A stretch of 64,000 nt of DNA, taken from NCBI GenBank assembly GCA_024742875.1, contig JANSXP010000007.1:124001-188000 (forward strand), in the 5' to 3' direction. Both the position numbers and the translations under genes were made by a program. How positions within the stretch are numbered: the stretch's first letter is position 1; each line of letters starts with the position of its first letter. A model generated the notes under the pieces. The model made no database searches. It saw nothing but the letters and a program-made list of their open reading frames with translations, and was not told the origin of the DNA. This stretch comes from Planctomycetaceae bacterium. Lineage in GTDB: Bacteria > Planctomycetota > Planctomycetia > Planctomycetales > Planctomycetaceae. Below are positions 36,534 to 45,560 of the stretch, in pieces.

Positions 36534-37289
36534 TCATTTTGGCAACAATGTCTCTCCGTTCCAAAGATGAGGCGCGAACAGTTGGCTTGCCATGATTTGA
36601 ATGCAAACAGCGAGATCAGGCGTTTGGTCCGGGATCAGTTTTGGTGAAAATGCCCCAGACATGCCATTTTCGTGGGTGCTCACAATAATTGCAGTTGCGC
36701 TTTTGTAAGATGCCAGCATTCGATCTTCATCAGCCGCATGACACGGAAGGTTTACCAAGCTCATTTGTGTCATCAGTCTCGCGGATTCGCGTGTGGTCGG
36801 GGACAGTTCTGCCCGGATCTGTTCAAGCATGAGATCCGGTCTGCAAGGATACAATGCACTGTATGGCGCGAGGTACATTGCTGCCCGAGAGCGCGCCGCC
36901 TCGGTGTCAGATTGTAAGGTGCTCGCGTCGAGCGTACTTGTCTCAAAAAGCGAGTCAATTTGATCCATAAGCGTCCCTATCGCTTTATTCCAGGAAGGAC
37001 AAGTGTTTGTAATCAGGGGAGCATGAGCCTCTTCTGTCACTGGGATTTGCTTCACCATTTGCCTCCACGTATTCCCAGTAGGCACTGCGGACAATCGCAA
37101 AAAAAGCTGAAGTGAATTCTGTCGACGAACCACAGTCACGAATTCAAAGATATTAGAAACTGCCCCTCGTCTGACAAAGCCGACAGATCCTTTAAGGAAT
37201 CCCCACATCTGCCCGTCGTGCGATAAAACAAATCCTCGAGAGTAAAGCTGGGCGGCACATTCTTGGTAAAGACTCTTACTATCGACCAT
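36534..37289 (-). CDS. Putative immunity protein 2 (paralogue of the gene at 34615)
   Basis: The 251-residue soluble protein is started at the ATG at 37289, two bases after the stop of the orphan toxin tip; the frame continues to 37316 inside that gene. It shares with the 34615 product the GNxWR, SYKxAT and C-terminal IQIxAS motifs and overall size, but is otherwise well diverged, as expected for immunity proteins matched to different tips. No membrane segment or known domain is seen. The immunity role is inferred from its position right behind a toxin tip. Confidence 0.7.
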   Translation of the reverse strand: MVDSKSLYQECAAQLYSRGFVLSHDGQMWGFLKGSVGFVRRGAVSNIFEFVTVVRRQNSLQLFLRLSAVPTGNTWRQMVKQIPVTEEAHAPLITNTCPSWNKAIGTLMDQIDSLFETSTLDASTLQSDTEAARSRAAMYLAPYSALYPCRPDLMLEQIRAELSPTTRESARLMTQMSLVNLPCHAADEDRMLASYKSATAIIVSTHENGMSGAFSPKLIPDQTPDLAVCIQIMASQLFAPHLWNGETLLPK

Positions 37290-37291
37290 TT

Positions 37292-37621
37292 CTACATCCC
37301 AAGTCCTCGGGGACAAAGATTGGTGTGCTTGATGAGGTGTCCAACATCAGGGTCATCCATAAACTCCCTAGGCTTCCGTGTGTATTCTGCGCCGTGCCCT
37401 GACTCCGGAAGCGGATCGGCCGTGATGATACGTACGCCTTCCAAATGCCCCTGCTTCAATAACCAAAAATCTTTCTCTAATTGAATCAACTTGTTCTCGA
37501 ACATTTCAATCGCTGACTTGTATTTGCTCCTACGAAAGTCGGCATTGAAGTCGAAAATTGTTGTTTCAAATCCGATGCCATTATGGAAGCCGTCGAGTTT
37601 TCGCTTCCCACACTGTGTCAT
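37292..37621 (-). CDS. Orphan toxin C-terminal tip
   Basis: The 109-residue protein aligns with the last 100 residues of the HINT protein: LDG, FDFNADFR, FxxKxxQLxxD, LLxxG, VRIITADPLP, GHGAEYT and a CP-x-x-L end. It has no HINT, signal or repeat region, and an in-frame stop lies only five codons upstream of the ATG, so it is a free-standing tip. Such orphan modules can recombine with a full-length toxin. Its partner, the immunity-like gene, starts two bases after the stop. The start may be a relic of a longer gene. The enzymatic activity of the tip is not known. Confidence 0.68.
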   Translation of the reverse strand: MTQCGKRKLDGFHNGIGFETTIFDFNADFRRSKYKSAIEMFENKLIQLEKDFWLLKQGHLEGVRIITADPLPESGHGAEYTRKPREFMDDPDVGHLIKHTNLCPRGLGM

Positions 37622-37804
37622 GAATTCGACCGTTCAGTGTTTCTGTTTTATCGCGCTACAGCGCGGGCAGGTTCATGGTACGTCATTTGCCGTTGAAAGT
37701 GACAAAACTCCATGGCTGCCAGATTCCATCGTTCGCCAACGTCGCCAGTTCGCCAACACCATTGGCAAGGCTTTGCCATTTGCAGTCCAACTGCCGGGCA
37801 GCAG

Positions 37805-39616
37805 TTACTGTGCCTCGGTTCTTTGGCGTATTCTGCTGAGTGCCTGACTGCTTGATTGTCGAAAGCTGCCGATCTTCGACTTTGTCAGTTCTTCCAGCAG
37901 GGGAACGCTGTTTGATGTGCCTGTCTGTCCCAGCGCATGAATCAGGAGCGGTATGGTTCGCTTCTGTCTCTGGTCGCCTTTTTCCAGCTTGTTCAGTTTG
38001 ACCTTGAGACGCCCCTGGAAGTTTGGTTCGATGGCCTCGCCGATTCGGTCCAGGCCGCTGGCCGGTCCCCCATTGTTGATGACCGCGTTCACAATCGTCT
38101 CGTAGGTTTCGGGCTGATTCATGGCAATCAGCGCCGGAAGGAGGCCTTTGAACTTGCTGATCACCTTAACCTTGCCCGGGGCCGGCAAGCCAATGGCCAG
38201 GGCCGACTGGCGACCGCCCAGAAACTCGGCCAGCTCTAAACTCGCCGGCGAATCGGACTGCGCAGTGGGGCGAATGTCCTCCTGCAGCTGTTTGGCAAGG
38301 TGTCGATCGAGTGCCTGGAGAAACTCTGAGGTAACTCGCTCCCGAGTGATTTCCTGTCTGTGTTTTTCCACCACCGACCAGAGTGAGTCAATGGCTGACT
38401 CCGGATGAGAATTCAGCAGCGAAAGACCGGCCTGAGAGAATCCCAGCAGACTCGTCTCGTTGAACTTCATGGTCAGATCGCGGTAGCCGCTTTCCTTAAG
38501 AAGTACCACTTTCCAGAGAAACTCCTGAGCTTCTACAGAATCCGCATGCCCCAGCATTTGCAGCTCTAAAGGGGGCAGCTTGCCTTCTCTGGCAAGTCTC
38601 AGGGCCACCTCGGCGTTGCTTACGTCGGGAACCCTGGGCGCTGCAGGTGAGTGGATGGGGCCTCCGAATGACAGCTGGGGGGGCTCCGCTCCGTGTTTCG
38701 TCGTCACAAGTTTGGCCAGAAGCTCCGAGTTGTCCGGAGGCTGCGCAAGCATCTTGATCGCTGTTCCAGCAACCCAGTCCATCTTGTCCAGTTGCTCGGG
38801 TGTCAGGTCTTGCCCCGCCCGTACGATGGCGTCGGAAATGAGTTTCTTTAATGTCGCGTCGTTGCTGGTCTGTGCCGCATAGTCATTGAGGATGATGGTG
38901 AGCCGTTCAAATTGCCTGGCGTCGTTCGTGCGCAGCAGCCTGTCTGCCAGCTGCCGTGATATCTCATCAGCATGGACACCATGGAAAAGCAGAGCGCTCT
39001 TGATTTCCCCATGGGCTCTGCCCGTCGGGGCATGTTCGGGCAGTTCGGCGATCAGTATCGGCACCGGGTTGGGCAGGCTCGACATTGCCTTCACCGTGGT
39101 CCACTCGTTGCCGGGCATCGACTTGATGAGTTGAGAAAAGCGGGGGTGATCTTCGGTGTCAAACCAAATGGAAAACACGCCCATGCTGTCGCTCAGGCGG
39201 GAAGGGTCGGTTGCCAGCAGATCCCATAGCTTCTGCTGCACAACAGCCTTCCGGTTGGCGTTGAAGTGAGAGCGATCGGCCAGAAATTGCAAAGCACTCT
39301 CCGGCCTGTTGCCATTGAGTGCGGCTAACGCTTCTTCGATGTTTTCAAAGCCGGGTTCGTGCCCAAATTCATCGAGCAATGCTTCCGCGTCATGCAAATC
39401 CGCTGCGGCCTGCGCGCGGTATTGCTCTTGGCGACGGGCATCCGCCTGAGATGACATCAACGAGATCGACAGCAGGACGCCCACACTGCCAATAACACTC
39501 ATCATGCCCAGGAAGGGATTGTCCAGCCACGATCCCGCGACCGGCGTTTCGTCATGCCAGTCGTCAATCGGAAGGAATGATCGAGTGGACGTCTTTGTTT
39601 TGTTCTTTGTTGCCAC
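37805..39616 (-). CDS. HEAT-like helical protein with N-terminal membrane anchor
   Basis: I use the GTG at 39616, with GGAG five bases upstream, giving 603 residues. A hydrophobic segment lies at about 35-55 (NPFLGMMSVIGSVGVLLSISLM), then a long helical domain without obvious catalytic motifs. The last part contains a HEAT-type unit (IPLLIHALGQTGTSNSVPLLEELT). Topology is probably a short cytosolic N-terminus and a large extracytoplasmic domain. It is 26 bases after the zinc-ribbon gene and should be in one operon with it. Function unknown. Confidence 0.72.
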   Translation of the reverse strand: MATKNKTKTSTRSFLPIDDWHDETPVAGSWLDNPFLGMMSVIGSVGVLLSISLMSSQADARRQEQYRAQAAADLHDAEALLDEFGHEPGFENIEEALAALNGNRPESALQFLADRSHFNANRKAVVQQKLWDLLATDPSRLSDSMGVFSIWFDTEDHPRFSQLIKSMPGNEWTTVKAMSSLPNPVPILIAELPEHAPTGRAHGEIKSALLFHGVHADEISRQLADRLLRTNDARQFERLTIILNDYAAQTSNDATLKKLISDAIVRAGQDLTPEQLDKMDWVAGTAIKMLAQPPDNSELLAKLVTTKHGAEPPQLSFGGPIHSPAAPRVPDVSNAEVALRLAREGKLPPLELQMLGHADSVEAQEFLWKVVLLKESGYRDLTMKFNETSLLGFSQAGLSLLNSHPESAIDSLWSVVEKHRQEITRERVTSEFLQALDRHLAKQLQEDIRPTAQSDSPASLELAEFLGGRQSALAIGLPAPGKVKVISKFKGLLPALIAMNQPETYETIVNAVINNGGPASGLDRIGEAIEPNFQGRLKVKLNKLEKGDQRQKRTIPLLIHALGQTGTSNSVPLLEELTKSKIGSFRQSSSQALSRIRQRTEAQ

Positions 39617-39641
39617 GACGACTCCAAACGTTTGCTGCACA

Positions 39642-40496
39642 TCAACGAAGGCTGTCTTCTATTGCCAGACGATATCGTCTCTGTTTCTCGGTGACGGACT
39701 TGATCACTTTGATCAGAAAGAAACCAGCCATCATTCTCAGGCTGGCAATCACCATCAGGACAATCCAGTCCCGCCCAACCAGCACGCTGGAGCCTGGCTG
39801 CAGATAGAAGGCCCGTTCCAGGAGAGTACTTCCGATCACCAGAGTCCACCAGACGTAGACCATATATCCGACATTCGCTTTGCTGCGTGATTGAATCTCG
39901 TGCAGCGCTCGCATGGGAAAAAAGAAGTTCAACAGCGGCACAAAATAGTACACGCAGCTTCCCAGTGGCGAATACTTCAGGGGACGTTTGCAGACCAGAC
40001 TCAGATTCGCATTCGCCCGGTACTTCCAGCGCAGATGAAAAATGCCGGTCACCACCAGCATGACCAGTCCGAGGACGAGCGTGACTGATTCCGATGTCCT
40101 GACGAGATCAGAGGGACGCCTGTTTTGATAAAGTCGCCAAAAGATAAAGATTCGGCTGGCCAGCACCAGCAGGATGATTCGGAGTGACCACACCAGAACG
40201 GCAGCTCGTGATGTCAGTGTTTCAACGGCAGCCGTGAACTCATCGGGCAGGCCCGAACCATCCGAGGCCGCGGAGCCACCAGCAGTCGGCGAATCGGCCT
40301 GCCTGGATTTCGCAGAGGAACTGCGTGATTCGGGTGTCGTGTTTTCGGGCTCAACCGACTGTTCAGGAATCCTGATTCGACTTCCGCACGCGGGACACTT
40401 CCCGGTTTTCCCGCGCATCGAGTCGGGAATGAGAATCACTTTCGAGCAGTCCGGGCACTTGATTCGCAGTTTGTTGTCGGGATTCGGCGAGCTCAT
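39642..40496 (-). CDS. Zinc-ribbon membrane protein with DUF4328-like domain
   Basis: The 284-residue protein starts with a zinc ribbon (CPDC...CPAC, about residues 14-37; KCPDCSKVILIPDSMRGKTGKCPACGSRIRIPE), followed by a Ser-rich linker and six or so hydrophobic segments from about 97. The segment SPLGSCVYYFVPLLNFFFPMRALHEI has the Pro and Glu pattern of DUF4328-like membrane domains. Zinc-ribbon plus membrane domain proteins are very common in planctomycetes. Function unknown. The HEAT-like gene follows. Confidence 0.75.
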   Translation of the reverse strand: MSSPNPDNKLRIKCPDCSKVILIPDSMRGKTGKCPACGSRIRIPEQSVEPENTTPESRSSSAKSRQADSPTAGGSAASDGSGLPDEFTAAVETLTSRAAVLVWSLRIILLVLASRIFIFWRLYQNRRPSDLVRTSESVTLVLGLVMLVVTGIFHLRWKYRANANLSLVCKRPLKYSPLGSCVYYFVPLLNFFFPMRALHEIQSRSKANVGYMVYVWWTLVIGSTLLERAFYLQPGSSVLVGRDWIVLMVIASLRMMAGFFLIKVIKSVTEKQRRYRLAIEDSLR

Positions 40497-40771
40497 TCGG
40501 TGGTATCAGAATCTTTGCGCAAAAGCAGAGGGGTCTCAGAGGATGCGGCCCGTTAGTAGAACCAGATTGGCAGCAGTTTGACAGACTGGTTCACCACACA
40601 ACGGTCCAGGACCACATCGTGACGCTGGCTGACTGCGATGAACGAAGCCGATCGGGAGACTCAATTTCCACTCAGAAAACAGGGGCAACTCTCTGACCTT
40701 CGTATCTCCGCCAGGTGGAAGCCACTCCGAAGTCAGATTGCGGGAATCGTCACGCCCATTGCGAGCGACGA

Positions 40772-43030
40772 TTAAAGATTGGGCAACTGTGGGCGTGGTG
40801 GTGGCGGAGTGGGTGGTCCACCGCGAGGCACGTTTTTCGGACGTGGAATGAACCTTTGATTCACCGACAGGCCAAAGCTGTCTCGCAGCTCGCGTTCGGC
40901 CATCACCTGCCAGGCGGTGCCACGATTCTGGTCGATGCACCGCTGCAGGAGGCGTCTTGCCACCGCCAGACGCTCTCCGGACGCGGGCCCACCCTGCAGC
41001 ACACGAGACTGCGAGAAGCTGACATAGTTGGTGTCCGCATTCAGATCCTGCAGATGATTCAGCGTGCCCGTGGCGACTACAAGATATTCACGCAGACGCA
41101 CGCTCATCGCCAGCAGACGGCCCATGTTCAGATCGGTCCACGCCCGCCATCTGGGTGATTCTTCCTGGCGGTAGAGTTGTTCCAGCAGAGACTCATCCAG
41201 TTCTGTTTCCAGCTGATCGAGCTGCACTTCGTCGGCTTCCAGTTCGGCGATTTTCTTCAGCTCTTCGGCCGAGTTCCGGTTGGGACGCTGCTCGTTCACT
41301 GACTCGTCGTCGGATGACGACTCTTCCGTCGATTCTTTGTCCCGCTGTTTCGTTTGTGGTCTGCCGCGGCGAAAGCGGGACGACTGCTGATCGGGCTCGA
41401 ATCCCGTCATCGCCGATGCCAAAAGAAACGGCTGCAGCGCCCGTTCGATCCGCATGGCATCGGCCCACGCCTGTCGTATTTCCCGACTGAGCATCGGCAC
41501 CAGGCGACTACGGACATACTCGTTGTGCGTCTGTCCGCCAAAACCTGGGCCAAACGCCATGTCGGGCTGTGTCTGGGCCAGCATGCCACCGGACCAGGTG
41601 ACGCCGGACGAGGCCAGAACAATTTGTCGCAAGGGCTGCCGCTGCAGTCGCTGCTGAATTTCCAGGGCCGAGTAATAGTCGGGCTGATAGTCTTTGATTT
41701 CTTCCAGAGAAAACGGAGCCCGGTCCCCCGGCCGATCGTACATCAGATAACGGCCGCCCGTTTCCCGCGAGAGGCGTGTTAGCGCATACGGGCTGAATCC
41801 CGACAGCATGGACTGCAGGTTGCTGCCGCCGTGCCAGCGGGGCGAAGTGCCCTGAAACGGCCCTCGAAATGACTCATCGTGGGTCCGTGGTACACCCCGA
41901 TACCAGTAACCCAGGGAGAGCTTCTGCGGAAACGCAGAATCCGGACCGCGGTTGACCGGCAGGTAGTAGGTCTGGTCGTTGGCCGGGTGCCGGTAGGCCG
42001 TGTATCCGGTTTCGGCTCCCAGCACGGCCGAAGGGCCGATGATGTCGACGCGGACATTGGCCCTCACGCACATCGCGATCGTGTTTTCCAGCCGCAGATA
42101 ATCATCGCCCGATTCGTCGGTCCACAGAACGAGCAGCTTCTGTCGTTCCTTTCCGGCACGCCTGGGAAACAGGCGATTGATACACCACTCGACAGATTCA
42201 AACGTGCGTTCCACGCCGGAAGGATCGGCGGGAAGCTTGTAGATGGTGTTGGCCACGAGGCGCCCCTTCACGGTGGGCTTGAGCAGCAGTGTGACGTCGT
42301 CGCCAAATGCCACGACGGCGTGCTGCATTCTGCTGTCGCCATCTGCCTCGATTTGCTCCAGCGTGTTGAGCAGGCCCTGGGCCAGCACTTTGATGTCCTG
42401 CTGCATGCTGAGTGACTGGTCGAGCAGCCAGACGACGATCGCATCGCCGTCTTCCGCAATGGACAGCAGGTCGCCTTCCAGTGTGCTGGCAATTCCGACA
42501 GCGCTTTCTGCCTCCTCAACGCGTGTTGTGCCGCGATGGTCATGGATGGCCATCGCCCGTACGCCCAAATTCAGGTCCTGAAGCATTTCTTCGTCGCTGA
42601 GACTTCTGAGAGGATTCTCGGCACTGTGTCGGGCGCGAACGGTCTCTGGCATCACGGGAGACTCCGTGGGACGGGAGAACTCTTTTGGCAGCGTTGACGG
42701 GACCGCCGTTGCAGCGGTTGTTGACACGGGCGTGGCAGAATTCGCGGCCGCATCGACCGTCATCTCCTGGGAAAACTCCGTCATGGCAGCGTCCGTCTTT
42801 GGGGCGAGGACGGCTTCAATGGCGACGGTGCGGGTCCCCTGCGTCAGCATCGGCAGCACCCAGGACCCCATCGCCAACACAAGGAGCAAATGGACACTGA
42901 GAGAAATGGCGTACGGCCTGAGCCGACCGCCCGACATCCACGTCGGCACAGACAGCGTGCGCAGCCAGCCGGCAAAACGTGCTGGCATGGAGTCTGTGGT
43001 CGTATCCTCCGGTATGGCACTATCAGGCAT
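40772..43030 (-). CDS. Membrane-anchored vWA-domain protein
   Basis: The 752-residue protein has a single membrane helix near residues 41-62 (YAISLSVHLLLVLAMGSWVLP), a linker, and a von Willebrand A domain (about 190-380) beginning VVWLLDQSLSM, which carries the DxSxS metal-ion-dependent adhesion site. A charged Glu/Arg-rich region (about 540-620) and a Pro-rich tail (GGPPTPPPPRPQLP) follow. The short cytosolic N-terminus with one helix recalls TonB-like anchoring. It probably works in a surface or envelope complex. It stands alone. Confidence 0.82.
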   Translation of the reverse strand: MPDSAIPEDTTTDSMPARFAGWLRTLSVPTWMSGGRLRPYAISLSVHLLLVLAMGSWVLPMLTQGTRTVAIEAVLAPKTDAAMTEFSQEMTVDAAANSATPVSTTAATAVPSTLPKEFSRPTESPVMPETVRARHSAENPLRSLSDEEMLQDLNLGVRAMAIHDHRGTTRVEEAESAVGIASTLEGDLLSIAEDGDAIVVWLLDQSLSMQQDIKVLAQGLLNTLEQIEADGDSRMQHAVVAFGDDVTLLLKPTVKGRLVANTIYKLPADPSGVERTFESVEWCINRLFPRRAGKERQKLLVLWTDESGDDYLRLENTIAMCVRANVRVDIIGPSAVLGAETGYTAYRHPANDQTYYLPVNRGPDSAFPQKLSLGYWYRGVPRTHDESFRGPFQGTSPRWHGGSNLQSMLSGFSPYALTRLSRETGGRYLMYDRPGDRAPFSLEEIKDYQPDYYSALEIQQRLQRQPLRQIVLASSGVTWSGGMLAQTQPDMAFGPGFGGQTHNEYVRSRLVPMLSREIRQAWADAMRIERALQPFLLASAMTGFEPDQQSSRFRRGRPQTKQRDKESTEESSSDDESVNEQRPNRNSAEELKKIAELEADEVQLDQLETELDESLLEQLYRQEESPRWRAWTDLNMGRLLAMSVRLREYLVVATGTLNHLQDLNADTNYVSFSQSRVLQGGPASGERLAVARRLLQRCIDQNRGTAWQVMAERELRDSFGLSVNQRFIPRPKNVPRGGPPTPPPPRPQLPNL

Positions 43031-43532
43031 GGCACTCTCCGAATCTCTGATCCCACGAACCGCCTGGAGATGGGAGACTCATTGTTCACGTCTCCCGCTG
43101 CTTCCGCTCCACCAATGTTAGCGACGATCGACCCATTGTCGCGAGCAGATTCCGCCTCGCAAACGAATGCCGCCGATCGGGCGGTCATCACGGATGTACA
43201 CATTTTCGTGGGTGTGAAAAATTGTATGGGCTCCCACAGTTCGGCCGCCGGCCTGTTGTGCATTGGAATGCAAAAATGTGCGACACCTCTGATTTCTTTC
43301 AGGGACACAGACCCTGGCTTTACAAAAGGACTGTTCAGCGTGCATGGCACAGGTGGGACTACGAGTACGTTCCGGCAGGATCTGCCGCTGCTGACTCTGC
43401 AGGCTCCCGAGTGACTGCTCGACTGGGCAAGCTGACGTGAGTGTGTCGATTTTGCTGCGTTCGCGCGGCGATCCGATCCGATAGTCAGAGTACTGGCGGA
43501 ATTTACTCAAGCAGCAGGACCGGAACGACAAG
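43031..43532. other. Divergent intergenic region
   Basis: About 500 bases between the vWA gene and the porin gene. The only long frame here is antisense Ser-rich sequence running into the porin gene; I see no gene. Confidence 0.4.
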
Positions 43533-45101
43533 GTGACCTCGCCACGAGTCGCGATCCTTCGAATGGCTGTCGTTGCGCAGGCCCTGTGGAGCCTGCCGGC
43601 TTTACCCTGCGCTGTGGGGCAGCCGACCGACGATACCGGACGCGTGACGATTCCGCTGCTGAACGAGCAGGAAGACCTGCCCATCCTCCAGTCACCTGAC
43701 GAACGACCGGAGCCCTCGCTGTCGCCAGAGCAACCTGCAGACGCACCCGTTGCGGACAGGGTCCCCGCCGATTCGCCGACAGCTTCCGCACAGGACTCGG
43801 CTGTTCGCGTGCAGCTGGAAAGTGTGTTTGATCGGCTGGCCGCACTGGAGGCCAGCAGCGAAGTGCTCAGCACGCTGGAGACGCAGTTTCTGGAAACGCC
43901 CTCCAGTGATGCCCAGCGGTCCACGACCGGGCGGCTGCATCTGGATTACTGGGCGTTCCCGCGAGATTCTGCGGGCATCAACACCATTGAAGGCGGCATG
44001 CCTTCAAGAACACCGCAGGACCGCTTTGAGCTGCGAAGAATTCGTATTGGTATTCGCGGTGCCGTGCCGCCGGAAAATGTTACGTATCAGCTGGACCTCG
44101 AGTTTTCCGGTGTGGACCAGGTGCAGGTTCGCGACGCATGGATTGGCCTGGGCGGCGTACCGTTGTTCGACACCATTCGCATTGGCAATCAGAAGCGGCC
44201 CTATGGTCTTGACCAGCTCAACAGCAGTAACTTCACCGTTTTCATTGAACGACCGCTGGCCATCGAAGCGGTGAATGATCCCAACCGCCGGCTCGGCGTG
44301 CAGGCATTTGGCGCCACCGACGACAGTCGCTGGAACTGGCGGTACGGCGTGTTTCACCAGCAGACGATCGAAGACACGGGTTTAATTTCCAACGACAAGT
44401 ATCAGCCGGAAATCGCCGGGCGACTGGCGACCACACCGTGGTTCGAATCGGATGGTGCCCGTCATAACTATCTGCATCTGGGCGTGGCCAACAGCTTTGC
44501 GTTTCCCGCGCGGGATGCAGTTGGCAGCACGGCCCGGTTTCGCGCGCGGCCCGAAGCACGCACGGTGGAACGCTGGCTGGACACCGGAAACATCACGGGA
44601 GCGGATTCCTACCAGCTGCTGATTGCTGAGTCCGTGCTGAATGTGGGTCCCGTGCAGTTTGGCGGCGAGTATGTGGCCAGCTGGGTGCAGCGGGAAACAG
44701 CCTTTGGTCCGTCGCTGTTTTTTCAGGGCGGGTACGTGTACGCCTCGTATTTTCTGACGGGCGAAAGCCTGCCGTGGAACCGCACGCTGGGCATCCTTGG
44801 ACGCGTGGAGCCCGCCCGCCCATTCATACATGCCGGCGGCAGTCGGGCGGACTGCGTCAACGAGACGGGGTGGGGCGCCTGGCAGGTGGCCGGAAGACTG
44901 TCGGCGACGGACTTCAATGATGACAACATCAGCGGGGGGCGCGGCCGCAGCGCCACACTGGCGTTGAACTGGTACTGGAATTCTCACACGCGTCTGCAGT
45001 TCAACTATATCTTTGGGCAGATCGAGGACCGCGAGACAGGAGGCAGTCTGGTCTCAGGAGACTATCAGATTGCCGGCACACGACTGATGATCGACTACTA
45101 G
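43533..45101 (+). CDS. Phosphate-selective porin-like outer membrane protein (OprO/OprP type)
   Basis: The 522-residue protein starts at GTG 43533 (an ATG at 43563 is an alternative) with a signal peptide-like N-terminus, then a long Pro/Glu-rich linker and a short coiled-coil stretch (RVQLESVFDRLAALEASSEVLSTL). From about residue 135 alternating hydrophobic strands begin, with typical porin O/P sequence: RFELRRIRIGIRGAVPPENVTYQLDLEFSG, DAWIGLGG and FDTIRIGNQKRPYGLDQLNSS. The C-terminus ends in an aromatic residue (LMIDY), typical of outer-membrane barrels. It would admit anions or small solutes; phosphate specificity is a family label only. Confidence 0.85.
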   Translation: MTSPRVAILRMAVVAQALWSLPALPCAVGQPTDDTGRVTIPLLNEQEDLPILQSPDERPEPSLSPEQPADAPVADRVPADSPTASAQDSAVRVQLESVFDRLAALEASSEVLSTLETQFLETPSSDAQRSTTGRLHLDYWAFPRDSAGINTIEGGMPSRTPQDRFELRRIRIGIRGAVPPENVTYQLDLEFSGVDQVQVRDAWIGLGGVPLFDTIRIGNQKRPYGLDQLNSSNFTVFIERPLAIEAVNDPNRRLGVQAFGATDDSRWNWRYGVFHQQTIEDTGLISNDKYQPEIAGRLATTPWFESDGARHNYLHLGVANSFAFPARDAVGSTARFRARPEARTVERWLDTGNITGADSYQLLIAESVLNVGPVQFGGEYVASWVQRETAFGPSLFFQGGYVYASYFLTGESLPWNRTLGILGRVEPARPFIHAGGSRADCVNETGWGAWQVAGRLSATDFNDDNISGGRGRSATLALNWYWNSHTRLQFNYIFGQIEDRETGGSLVSGDYQIAGTRLMIDY

Positions 45102-45560
45102 CAGGTCGCCGTGGCACTGCGGCAGTGTGATCACCCGGACTCTCGCTGACATTCCTCCCCAACTGCTGGTGACCAGTGGTCCTTGCCCACGTCTGCGGAG
45201 CATCGAGCACGGTGGCACGCAGTAAGGCTGTTCGGCCATGCCCGTCAGCATGAGTCCGCTCCCCTCTGCAGAGGAGCCGGACAGACCAGCAGGACGTTCC
45301 CCGTCGACTTTCGGCAGTTTCTGCCGGACGAAGGGGCGAGCATGAGTGCTGTTCATGCGTTGCTCATCAACTAAGGGGGCGACCTCACGTGAGTAACCCG
45401 ACCAGCTGGCACAACGGGCGGACGAGACGCGCGAGTCGGCAAATTCTTCTGCTTTGCGGCCTGCACTGACGCGAATCCGGCCGATCAACGAGTTGAGGGA
45501 CGGAAATCTGCCGCAGGAGTGGCAGACCCCAACAGAAAACGTTGAAAACAGGAGTCAACG
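45102..45560. other. Intergenic region
   Basis: About 460 bases between two outer-membrane protein genes on the same strand. No supported gene or structure is seen. Confidence 0.4.

Noticed and set aside
37805-40496. Idea that the HEAT-like and zinc-ribbon genes are part of the toxin system
   Set aside because: They form their own operon, lack tip or immunity motifs, and resemble ordinary planctomycete membrane proteins; proximity alone is not enough.
43118-43924. 268-residue leftward Ser-rich open frame
   Set aside because: Overlaps the porin gene start antisense and has the composition of a shadow frame.
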